This document shows positions 1-5,439 of a stretch of DNA of 5,439 nucleotides, piece after piece. The stretch is from NCBI GenBank assembly GCA_964424115.1, contig CAYRHN010000051.1, positions 1 through 5,439 on the forward strand, in the 5' to 3' direction. A program made the position numbers and the translations under genes. This DNA is from CAYRHN01 sp964424115 (GTDB lineage: Bacteria; Chloroflexota; Anaerolineae; Anaerolineales; Anaerolineaceae). How positions within the stretch are numbered: position 1 is the stretch's first letter; each line of letters starts with the position of its first letter. The notes under the pieces are model-generated. The model made no database searches and was not told the DNA's origin. It saw only the letters and a program-made list of their open reading frames with translations.

Positions 1-17
1 CCCCAGTCTCGGCACAG

Positions 18-66
18 ATGGCGGTAACCCCCTGTTTTTTCGCCTTCAACCCCCATATATGGCGGT
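18..66. repeat. Short repeats and imperfect palindrome upstream of the integrase
   Basis: The octamer ATGGCGGT occurs at 18-25 and again at 59-66, and the heptamer AACCCCC occurs at 26-32 and 48-54, so the two words appear in swapped order on either side of a T-rich spacer. The second pair also forms an imperfect 18-bp palindrome at 49-66 in which 8 of 9 positions pair, with a core of CCATATATGG. It ends four bases before the integrase Shine-Dalgarno. Such sites can be operators or arm-type recombinase sites, but that is inference, and with short C-rich words chance is a real alternative. No convincing promoter was found in 1-78. Confidence 0.3.
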
Positions 67-78
67 GTTGGAGGCGAT

Positions 79-1011
79 ATGTTTTCCAAACCCACAGCGC
101 ATGAGCGCGCAATTTCTATAATCCCCGAAAAGCTGACAGAAGTGGTTGAAACCTTCATCCAGGTTTGTCGTGCTGCCGGGAACAGGTCTTCCACCATTGA
201 TACTTATCACCGGGTTTTGCGAAAGCTGGCAGCTTTCATCCTGGCTGAATTCAGCATTACTCGGATCGGTGACGTAGCATCGAATCATTTGCGAGAATAT
301 TTCATCGATTTGCAGGAAAGTCACAACACGGGCGGCGTGGAGGTTTACTACCGCCCGGCCCATGCCATGTTTGCCTGGTATTGGCGGGAGTACGAGATTG
401 AACGGCGCAATCCATTTGACACGGTCAGGATCAAACACGCACGGATCGTTGCCCGCCCTGGGGTTCCCCTGGAGAACCTGGAGCGGATGGTCGCCGCCTG
501 TCGTGGTCCAAACCGCCATCGAGATATGGCCATCCTCTACGGCCTGCTGGATACCTGCGCCCGCGCGTCGGAGTTCTGTGGTTTTCGGATGAAAGATATT
601 GACCTGGCAACTGGGCGGGCCTACATTCGAAATGGTAAGGCAGATAAATCTCGCTATGTTCGTTTTGGACTGAAATCCATGCGCCTGCTGCGCCGATACT
701 TAAAAATGCGTGGCCAACTTTTTTCAGGCGATCCGTTGTTTGCCACGGACGAGGGGGAGCCTCTCAACCGCAATAGTTTGCGTTTGTTGGTGGATCGTCG
801 AGCGGACGATGCCGGCGTTGAGCACCCGGGCCTGCATGATTTCCGCCGACGGGGGGCCTATCTGCTCTGGAAACGCACGCGGGATTGGAAGGGTGTTTCT
901 GCCTATCTCGGACATTCCAACGTAGTTGTCACGCAGCGTTACATTGCCGTGGACGATGAGGATGTGATGGAGACCCATGAGAATGGTAGCCCGGTGGATA
1001 ATTGGCTGTGA
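79..1011 (+). CDS. Tyrosine recombinase / phage integrase
   Basis: A 310-residue tyrosine recombinase, the family that cuts and rejoins DNA through a covalent 3'-phosphotyrosine and that phages use to integrate and excise. Residues about 17-105 form the helical N-terminal core-binding (SAM-like) domain. Residues about 127-310 form the catalytic domain with the full active site: Arg162 in the CARASE segment, a basic beta-hairpin with Lys187 or Lys190, His253 and Arg256 in LHDFRRR, His279 in YLGHSN, and the nucleophile Tyr288 in TQRYI. Length is typical and nothing appears missing. The ATG at 79 is supported by GGAGG at 70-74, four bases upstream. The gene has no arm-binding N-terminal extension, so it looks more like a Xer-type or simple integrase than the lambda kind. 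A role in dimer resolution instead of integration cannot be excluded. It is followed by a promoter-terminator region and then late phage genes. Confidence 0.93.
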   Translation: MFSKPTAHERAISIIPEKLTEVVETFIQVCRAAGNRSSTIDTYHRVLRKLAAFILAEFSITRIGDVASNHLREYFIDLQESHNTGGVEVYYRPAHAMFAWYWREYEIERRNPFDTVRIKHARIVARPGVPLENLERMVAACRGPNRHRDMAILYGLLDTCARASEFCGFRMKDIDLATGRAYIRNGKADKSRYVRFGLKSMRLLRRYLKMRGQLFSGDPLFATDEGEPLNRNSLRLLVDRRADDAGVEHPGLHDFRRRGAYLLWKRTRDWKGVSAYLGHSNVVVTQRYIAVDDEDVMETHENGSPVDNWL

Positions 1012-1032
1012 CAGCCATTGATGATAACCAGG

Positions 1033-1060
1033 TTGTAAAAATCCACATTTTGGTTATAAT
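1033..1060 (+). promoter_or_regulatory. Sigma70-type promoter ahead of the late genes
   Basis: The -10 box is a perfect TATAAT at 1055-1060. The -35 box TTGTAA at 1033-1038 matches the TTGACA consensus at four of six positions, and the spacer is 16 bp. The predicted start is near A1067. The stretch is much more A/T-rich than its surroundings. The words ATAACCA (1024-1030) and TGGTTAT (1051-1057) form a perfect 7-bp inverted repeat that brackets the -35 box and overlaps the -10 box, a placement that would suit a repressor. The promoter points toward the terminator at 1107-1152 and the genes beyond it. Confidence 0.7.
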
Positions 1061-1079
1061 GGATTCAATCGAATAAACC

Positions 1080-1097
1080 TACACCTGCGAAGGTGTA
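1080..1097 (+). promoter_or_regulatory. Small hairpin with GNRA-type loop in the leader
   Basis: TACACCT at 1080-1086 pairs perfectly with AGGTGTA at 1091-1097 around the four-base loop GCGA, which fits the stable GNRA tetraloop pattern. No T tract follows it, so it is not a terminator itself. It lies about 13 nt after the predicted transcription start and 9 nt before the terminator stem, where a structure that modifies the polymerase or recruits a protein could act. That role is inferred from position only. Confidence 0.45.
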
Positions 1098-1104
1098 ACG
1101 GAAC

Positions 1105-1152
1105 AAGGCCCGGATTGCTTCCTGAAACGGAGGCGATCCGGGCTTTTTGTTT
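1105..1152 (+). terminator. Strong intrinsic (Rho-independent) terminator
   Basis: Bases 1108-1122 pair with 1129-1143 to form an uninterrupted 15-bp RNA stem with two G-U wobbles (1116-1135 and 1119-1132) and a six-base loop TGAAAC. Three weaker pairs (1105-1107 with 1144-1146) can extend it into the T tract. The stem is followed by TTTTTGTTT at 1144-1152. It works only on the + strand, since the reverse side lacks a T tract. It could end the integrase transcript, but the promoter at 1033-1060 also reads directly into it, and the next gene's ribosome binding site begins only six bases beyond it. Confidence 0.88.
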
Positions 1153-1170
1153 AACCCAAAGGAGAAAGAA

Positions 1171-1578
1171 ATGGAAGAGATTCACAACCTGGTTTTGTCG
1201 TTTGGCACATTGGTCGGCTTTGCCGCCCTGGTTGCCATATTGATCAACGTCCTCAAGACGTTTGGCGTGGTCAAGGATGGGGATGCCCCGAAATGGTCGG
1301 CGATCCTCAACCTGGCCGGGCTGATTGGGCTGAGCGTTGCCAAGATCGTCTGGCCAGACCTGGCCATCAGCGCGGTGGATTCTGTTGCCGGGCAAGTGGC
1401 TGAGATTTTGGTAGTTGTGTTCAGTTACGTTGTCCAAATCGTCGTATCGAATAAAACCCATAACGCCCTGGTGGATGCCCACGTTCCCCTGATCGGGAAA
1501 TCTTTTTCGCTGGAAAGTCTTCTCAACAATTTTCGTGAGATCAATCCGGACGACGAAGCCTCTGGCCGGTTGGAATAA
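1171..1578 (+). CDS. Holin-like membrane protein, three predicted helices
   Basis: A 135-residue protein with three hydrophobic segments, at about residues 7-28, 43-61 and 72-93, followed by a soluble, mostly polar tail of about 40 residues. Small size, three helices and position at the head of a late phage operon fit a phage holin, the protein that permeabilises the inner membrane at lysis. I do not recognise a specific holin family, so the function is inferred from topology and context. The ATG at 1171 is chosen because AAAGGAG at 1158-1164 lies six bases upstream. An in-frame TTG at 1147 would lie inside the terminator T tract and is unlikely. No endolysin gene is seen beside it, which weakens the lysis assignment. 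A different membrane role, such as superinfection exclusion, remains possible. Confidence 0.6.
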   Translation: MEEIHNLVLSFGTLVGFAALVAILINVLKTFGVVKDGDAPKWSAILNLAGLIGLSVAKIVWPDLAISAVDSVAGQVAEILVVVFSYVVQIVVSNKTHNALVDAHVPLIGKSFSLESLLNNFREINPDDEASGRLE

Positions 1579-1599
1579 CATCAGGTCAAGGCAGCCGGC

Positions 1600-1992
1600 A
1601 TGGATGAGATTACTCTTTTTCAACTGACACAAGCCAGTGGGATTGAATTCCCCCTGACTGCCTGGGAACAGATAGCGGTGGTCTGCGTTTTCGCCTTGAT
1701 CTTCATTTCCATCATCGTCGCTATGTTGAATTGGTTTTCAAAGGAGCGAAAATCAACCCAGGTATTTCAATCCGAGCAGCAAAAGCAATGGCAACTGGCG
1801 ATCAAAGAAATGAATTTGTCCTGGCAGCACTGGCTGGATGAGCAATCCAGCCGGGAGTGTGCCTCGATGGATAAAGTGACGGAAGCGCTTGACCGCCTGG
1901 CTGCCAAAATCGATGACCATGATGGAAAAGTCGAGGATCGTTTCAACCGTGCTGTGACCACCATCACCAAGCGCGGGGGAAGGGCGCAGTAA
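1600..1992 (+). CDS. Small membrane protein with one helix and a charged helical tail
   Basis: A 130-residue protein not assigned to a family. A polar, acidic N-terminus of about 22 residues precedes one strong transmembrane segment at about residues 24-46. A long charged region, mostly predicted helical with coiled-coil character (about 50-118), follows and ends in a basic tail (KRGGRAQ). The segment just after the membrane helix is positively charged (SKERK) while the N-terminus is acidic, so the positive-inside rule suggests N-terminus out and tail in the cytoplasm. That argues against a Rz-type inner-membrane spanin, whose coiled coil lies outside. It follows the holin-like gene by 21 bp and is probably co-transcribed. 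A weak AAGG at 1588-1591 lies eight bases before the ATG. It may be an accessory holin or a membrane-anchored regulator. Confidence 0.6.
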   Translation: MDEITLFQLTQASGIEFPLTAWEQIAVVCVFALIFISIIVAMLNWFSKERKSTQVFQSEQQKQWQLAIKEMNLSWQHWLDEQSSRECASMDKVTEALDRLAAKIDDHDGKVEDRFNRAVTTITKRGGRAQ

Positions 1993-1995
1993 AAC

Positions 1996-2259
1996 ATGGC
2001 TGAAGATCCGCAGGGCAGCGCGGGCATCCAGTTCCAGGCGGTGGTCTACAAGGTGCAGACGACCGTCGATTTTGGCATCCGGGTGACGCTCGACCTGCCC
2101 GAAACCGCCATCCAGGAGATGGCGGCGCTGGCCATGTGCAGGCGGTTGGGCGTGGTGCTGGATATTTCCGCCCAGCCCATCGTGCAGGATGCCAGCCAGG
2201 CCGACCGCGCCGATGGGAAGAAGGCCCGCCCGGCCACCAAGAGCCTGCGCGGCTCATAA
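1996..2259 (+). CDS. Small protein of unknown function upstream of terminase
   Basis: An 87-residue protein I do not recognise as a named family. It is probably a compact alpha/beta fold: a strand-like stretch at about residues 11-22, another around GIRVTLDL (27-34), a helix at about 35-51 and a strand at 52-58. A basic, Ala-rich, likely disordered tail follows (about 70-87, with ADGKKARPATKS). There is no signal peptide or membrane segment. The ATG lies three bases after the previous stop, with a purine-rich GGGGAAGG at 1976-1983 somewhat far upstream, so translational coupling is likely. The slot directly before terminase is where a small terminase often lies, but no helix-turn-helix is evident, and the next gene's N-terminus is a better TerS candidate. 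The basic tail could bind nucleic acid, which is speculation. Confidence 0.6.
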   Translation: MAEDPQGSAGIQFQAVVYKVQTTVDFGIRVTLDLPETAIQEMAALAMCRRLGVVLDISAQPIVQDASQADRADGKKARPATKSLRGS

Positions 2260-2280
2260 TCTGTTTTACAGAAAGAACAC

Positions 2281-3992
2281 ATGGCTGGCGTCAAAGGGAA
2301 AACCAACAACCCGCACGGCAGGCCGCCCAGGAGCAAGGCTTTGACCGATCTCCTGGGCAGTGCGCTATCCAGGAGGGTTGAGCTGGATGGGAAGAAGGTC
2401 AGCGGCAAGCGCTTGCTGGCCACGCTGGTGGCCAATGCCATCACCACCGGCCGGGTGCGTTTTCCCAACGACACGGAAGACTCGGTCATCAGCATCAAGG
2501 ATTGGATCGAGTTCGTCAAGTGGACTTACGACCGCATCGACGGTAAGCCGGCCCAGTTGATCTTCAAAGAGGTGGAGGAAACCCAGGCGGTTGAAGCAGA
2601 AGGAATGTACGAGCTGCCCATCGGGGTGATTGCGCCTTCGTTTGTGGATGCCTATGATGACATCCATGACCACCTGCACACGGAGTATATCTTCTACGGC
2701 GGGCGCGGGTCGACGAAATCAACTTTCGTCAGCCTAGCAGTAATCTGGTTGATCAAGAACAACCCACTGATGCACGTGCTGGCCCTGCGCCAGGTGAAGG
2801 ATACGCTGCGCGACAGCGTNNNNNNNNNNNNNNNNNNNNNNNNNNNNNNNNNNNNNNNNNNNNNNNNNNNNNNNNNNNNNNNNNNNNNNNNNNNNNNNNN
2901 NNNNNNNNNNNNNNNNNNNACGTGCTGGCCCTGCGCCAGGTGAAGGATACGCTGCGCGACAGCGTTTTCTCCCAGCTGCAGTGGGCGATCAACGAGCTGG
3001 GCCTGGAGGCGGAGTTCAAATCCACCGTTTCGCCGATGGAAATCACTTACCTGGCGACCGGGCAGAAGATTTATTTCCGCGGGGCAGACGAACCAGGCAA
3101 GATCAAATCGATCAAGCCGGCATTTGGCTACATTGGCGTCTTGTGGTTCGAGGAGCTGGACCAGTTTCACGGGGAAGAGGCCGTGCGCAAGATCGAGCAG
3201 AGCGCCATCCGTGGTGGAGATGTGGCTTATGTCTTCAAGACGTTCAACCCACCGCGCAGCGCAGCCAACTGGGTCAACCGGTACATCAAGATCCCGAAGG
3301 CGACGCAGTTCAAACACAAGAGCACTTACCTGGAACTGGGCAGCCGGATCAAATGGCTGGGCAAGGCGTTTGTGGAGGAGGCCGAATACCTGAAATTGGT
3401 CAACCCGCTGGCCTACGAGCACGAATACATGGGCGTGGCCAACAGCGCCGGTGGGTTGGTGTTCGAGAACGTGCAGCTGCGGGCCATCACGGACGAGGAA
3501 ATCGGCCAGTTTGACCGGGTGCTGCACGGCCTGGATTGGGGCTTCTACCCGGACCCGGCGCACTACGTCCGATGCCATTACGACGCAGCCCGGATGACCC
3601 TGTACATCTTTGGGGAGCTGCGCCGGTTGAAAACCTCGAATCGCCATTTGTGGGATGCACTGGTGGCGTATGGCGTGACGCCCGAGGAGATGTTGATTGC
3701 CGACAGTGCCGAGCCGAAATCGATTGCCGATTTTCGCGAGTACGGGGCGAGCTGCCGGCCGGCAGAGAAGGGTCCGGAATCGGTCAAGTATTCGATGAAG
3801 TGGCTGCAAAGCCTGATGGCGATTGTGATCGACCCGGAGCGGGCGCCGGAGGCAGCCAACGAGTTCCTGACTTACGAATACGAACAAGATCGGTATGGGA
3901 ATGTGATCAGTGAATATCCGGATGCAAATAACCACGCGATTGACGGGGTGAGGTATGCCACCAATCTCATCTGGCGCCGGCGCGGGCAGTAG
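2281..3992 (+). CDS. terL: Terminase large subunit with TerS-like N-terminal module (sequence gap inside)
   Basis: The ATPase-nuclease motor that cuts phage DNA and pumps it into the prohead through the portal. Collapsing the duplicated 46 bp around the N run gives 521 residues in one frame. Residues 1-108 carry a TNNPHGRPP motif and a helical region resembling DUF5681 or small-terminase modules. The ATPase domain has Walker A GGRGSTKS (140-147), Walker B VLWFEE (238-243, Glu242/Glu243) and a TFNPP coupling motif (272-276). The RNase H-like nuclease has Asp370 in GLDWG, Asp426 in IADSAEP and Asp506 in HAIDGVRYA. This order fits the Terminase_3/PBSX family, whose members usually begin about 30 residues before Walker A, matching Met109 (ATG 2605). 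The ATG at 2281 has only a weak upstream purine run (AGAAAG at 2270-2275). An internal start at 2605 has AAGG only one base away, so a separate shorter TerL is possible but unlikely. Confidence 0.9.
2774..2965. repeat. 46-bp exact duplication flanking the N run (assembly overlap)
   Basis: Bases 2774-2819 are identical to 2920-2965, and the only thing between them is the N run. The repeat begins and ends exactly at the gap edges. Deleting one copy plus the Ns (146 bp) changes the frame by exactly the amount needed to join the upstream and downstream terminase frames. The joined sequence reads HVLALRQVKDTLRDSVFSQL across the junction, which is typical of this terminase family. The best explanation is two contig ends sharing a short overlap that the scaffolder did not merge. 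Confidence 0.92.
2820..2919. other. Gap of 100 undetermined bases
   Basis: The run is exactly 100 Ns, a conventional placeholder for an unknown gap size. The flanking overlap suggests the true gap is negative (contigs overlapping by 46 bp), so probably no sequence is missing. Confidence 0.98.
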
Positions 3993-3997
3993 GAGGG
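3991..3997 (+). promoter_or_regulatory. Shine-Dalgarno of the portal gene overlapping the terminase stop
   Basis: The terminase stop TAG (3990-3992) runs into a strong AGGAGGG at 3991-3997, four bases before the GTG start at 4002. Ribosomes finishing terminase would sit on the portal initiation site, so translational coupling is likely. This also settles the portal start, which is a GTG. Confidence 0.8.
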
Positions 3998-4001
3998 AAT
4001 T

Positions 4002-5408
4002 GTGTTTCAGAAAATCCTCGAATGGATCAAAGGAGTAATCAGCAAAATGCTTGGACAAACGACAGTCAAACAAGCGCTGAGTGTAGATATTGCCATCACG
4101 CCGCAGATGGCCAGCGCTTTGCAAACCTGGGCGGCGATGTACGAGAACCGGCCGGCGTGGTGCAGCCCGGAAAGTGGAATCTACAGCCTGAACCTGGCGG
4201 CAGCCATTGCGGCCGAGATTGCCCGGGCGGTGACGATTGAAATGAGCGTCGTCATCAGCGGCAGCGGCCGGGCTGATTTCCTGGCGGCGCAATTTGGGCG
4301 GGTGCTGCCAAAGCTGCGGGGCATGGTGGAGATCGGCGCGGCCAAAGGCGGCCTGGTGCTGAAGCCGTTCATCAACGGCCAAAATATTGACGTGGATTTT
4401 ATCCAGGCGGACCAGTTCTACCCGGTAGCCTTTGACGCCAACGGCAACATCACGAGCTGTGTATTCGCCGACCAACGCACGGTGGGTGGATCTTACTTCA
4501 CCCGGCTGGAATACCATGCCATGACGGCGGAGGGCTGCGTGATCCGCAACCTGGCCTACCGCAGCTCCTCGAAGGATACCCTGGGCACGCCGGTGGCACT
4601 TGAATCACTGGATGCCTGGCGGGATCTGCAACCCGAGGCAATCATCACCGGGATTGACCGGCCGCTGTTTGCCTACTTCAAATATCCCCTGGCCAACAAT
4701 ATCGACCCGAGCAGCCCGCTGGGGGTGAGCTGCTACAGCCGGGCGGTAGAGATGATCGAGCAGGCGGATAAGCAATGGTCCAACCTGCTGTGGGAGTTTG
4801 AGAGCGGGCAGCGGGCATTGTACGTGGATGTGCTGGCCTTCGGCAAAGACAAGGACGGCAAACCGATCCTGCCCAACCGGCGGCTGTACCGCTCGCTGGA
4901 TGCCGGCGGACAGGACGACGCCCTGTTCAAGGAGTGGTCGCCAACCCTGCGCGAGGTCAACATCCTCAACGGGCTGGATGCCATTCTGCGCAAGATCGAA
5001 TTCACCTGTGGGCTGGCTTACGGCACGCTGAGCAACCCGGCCACGGTGGACAAAACCGCCACTGAGCTGAAGATCAGCAACCAGCGCAGCTACGCCACCA
5101 TCAGCGACACGCAAAAAGCCCTGGAGAATGCGCTGAACGAACTACTCTACGCGATGGACACCTGGGCCACCCTGGGGCGGCTGGCGCCGAACGGGACTTA
5201 CCGGGCGGTGTATGACTTCGACGACAGCGTGATCGTGGATAAGGATACCCAGTTCCAGCAGGATATGCGCCTGGTGAATGCCGGGATCATGAGCAAAGTG
5301 GAATTCCGGATGCGCAATTTTGGCGAAGACGAAGCCACGGCCACAACCCGAATTGCAGCGGTGACGGCTGAAAAGCCGGAGGAACCTGATTTCTTCAAGG
5401 GAGTGTAA
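4002..5408 (+). CDS. Phage portal protein, A118/SPP1-like
   Basis: A 468-residue portal protein. Portals form the dodecameric ring at one vertex of the capsid, through which terminase pumps DNA and to which the neck and tail attach. The sequence resembles the A118-type portal group. Recognisable segments are PLFAYFKYPLANNIDPSSPLG (221-241), an amphipathic region with EQADKQWSNLLWEFESGQRAL (253-273), a GKDKDGKPILPNRRLYRSLD segment (281-300), and the conserved FTCGLAYGTLSNP (334-346) before the long helix with KTATELKISNQRSYATISD (351-369). Length is close to the family norm and the C-terminus is complete. The first 20 residues are amphipathic and basic. Being next to terminase and before a probable minor capsid gene is the standard order in tailed phages. 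The start codon is GTG, with its Shine-Dalgarno overlapping the terminase stop. Third positions are strongly G/C. Confidence 0.92.
   Translation: MFQKILEWIKGVISKMLGQTTVKQALSVDIAITPQMASALQTWAAMYENRPAWCSPESGIYSLNLAAAIAAEIARAVTIEMSVVISGSGRADFLAAQFGRVLPKLRGMVEIGAAKGGLVLKPFINGQNIDVDFIQADQFYPVAFDANGNITSCVFADQRTVGGSYFTRLEYHAMTAEGCVIRNLAYRSSSKDTLGTPVALESLDAWRDLQPEAIITGIDRPLFAYFKYPLANNIDPSSPLGVSCYSRAVEMIEQADKQWSNLLWEFESGQRALYVDVLAFGKDKDGKPILPNRRLYRSLDAGGQDDALFKEWSPTLREVNILNGLDAILRKIEFTCGLAYGTLSNPATVDKTATELKISNQRSYATISDTQKALENALNELLYAMDTWATLGRLAPNGTYRAVYDFDDSVIVDKDTQFQQDMRLVNAGIMSKVEFRMRNFGEDEATATTRIAAVTAEKPEEPDFFKGV
5397..5403 (+). promoter_or_regulatory. Shine-Dalgarno of the downstream capsid gene
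   Basis: AAGGGAG lies within the last codons of the portal gene, eight bases before the GTG at 5412. It decides the start of the truncated gene that follows. Confidence 0.55.
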
Positions 5409-5411
5409 GGC

Positions 5412-5439
5412 GTGCTGACTGCAGACCAGCTTGACAGCC
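5412..5439 (+). CDS. Start of a probable phage minor capsid protein (cut by window end)
   Basis: Only nine codons plus one base are present, reading MLTADQLDS from a GTG start three bases after the portal stop. The Shine-Dalgarno AAGGGAG is in place. A-118-type portals are normally followed by a phage_min_cap2-like minor capsid (head morphogenesis) gene, and members of that group often begin with a similar MLTPDQL-type N-terminus. The assignment rests mainly on position and these few residues, so it is tentative. Confidence 0.45.

Larger units (their letters stand above)
1067..1152 (+). ncRNA. Predicted short leader RNA between promoter and terminator
   Basis: Transcription starting near 1067 would meet the intrinsic terminator within about 80 nt, giving a short RNA of roughly 85 nt with two hairpins (1080-1097 and 1107-1146). 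It contains no obvious start codon with a ribosome binding site. It may be a regulatory small RNA, or simply the terminated leader of the late operon that is extended when antitermination occurs, comparable to the lambda 6S RNA made from pR'. No match to a named RNA family was recognised, so existence as a stable RNA is inference. Confidence 0.35.

Noticed and set aside
46..519. A 157-codon - strand open frame opposite the integrase N-terminus
   Set aside because: The + strand integrase has all catalytic residues and a good ribosome binding site. The antisense product shows no domain features.
1147..1170. Earlier TTG start for the holin-like gene, adding eight residues
   Set aside because: The TTG lies in the terminator T tract and has no ribosome binding site. 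The added residues would be encoded by the Shine-Dalgarno region of the ATG at 1171.
1054..1632. A 192-codon - strand open frame across the promoter, terminator and holin-like gene
   Set aside because: It lies antisense to a gene with a good Shine-Dalgarno and clear membrane helices, and crosses the terminator stem. Its product has no recognisable domain.
2212..2398. 13-bp direct repeat GATGGGAAGAAGG at 2212-2224 and 2386-2398
   Set aside because: Both copies encode Asp-Gly-Lys-Lys in frame in two different genes, and the flanks do not match, so coincidence of common codons is the simplest reading.
2774..2965. The 46-bp repeat as a real duplication or transposon target site
   Set aside because: Its edges coincide exactly with the N run, and merging the copies restores the terminase frame, which points to unmerged contig ends.
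2694..4517. A very long open frame on the - strand (607 codons) opposite terminase and portal
   Set aside because: It runs through the N gap, is antisense to two well-supported genes with conserved motifs, and has no recognisable protein features. Long antisense frames are expected opposite GC-rich genes.
1..5439. CRISPR array, tRNA, rRNA, insertion sequence, toxin-antitoxin or defence genes
   Set aside because: No spaced repeats, tRNA-like cloverleaf, transposase or defence-type domain was seen. All substantial frames are explained by the phage genes listed.

Overview
The window reads as part of a temperate-phage or prophage genome: a tyrosine-recombinase integrase followed by the start of a late operon, all on the + strand. 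Order: integrase (79-1011); an intergenic stretch of 159 bp with a sigma70-like promoter, a small hairpin and a strong intrinsic terminator; a holin-like three-helix membrane protein (1171-1578); a one-helix membrane protein with a charged helical tail (1600-1992); an unrecognised 87-residue protein (1996-2259); the terminase large subunit (2281-3992, interrupted by 100 Ns); a portal protein of the A118/SPP1-like kind (4002-5408); and the first codons of a probable minor capsid protein (5412 to the end). No stretch over 300 bases lacks a gene.

The host cannot be named from this sequence. The DNA is moderately GC-rich, start codons include GTG, Shine-Dalgarno sites are good and the promoter is a consensus-like sigma70 site, so a bacterial host is clear. 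Terminase and portal are more GC-rich at third positions than the integrase and the two membrane-protein genes. No host gene, tRNA or plausible attachment site is visible, so it is open whether this is an integrated prophage or a free phage contig.

The N run is almost certainly a scaffolding artefact. The 46 bases before it (2774-2819) are repeated exactly after it (2920-2965). Collapsing the two copies restores one open frame of 521 codons running through a typical terminase motif order. The merged protein carries about 108 residues ahead of the ATPase domain that look like a small-terminase or DUF5681-type module, so it may be a natural TerS-TerL fusion.

In the working model, the integrase handles site-specific integration and excision. 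The promoter at 1033-1060 makes a short RNA that stops at 1144-1152 unless termination is overcome. Read-through then expresses membrane/lysis-type genes, DNA packaging (terminase), the portal and the capsid genes. This resembles the lambda pR'-tR'-lysis-terminase-portal layout, but no antiterminator, endolysin or separate small terminase gene is visible. I see no clearly novel defence or other exotic system; the most interesting points are the promoter-terminator leader and the terminase fusion.
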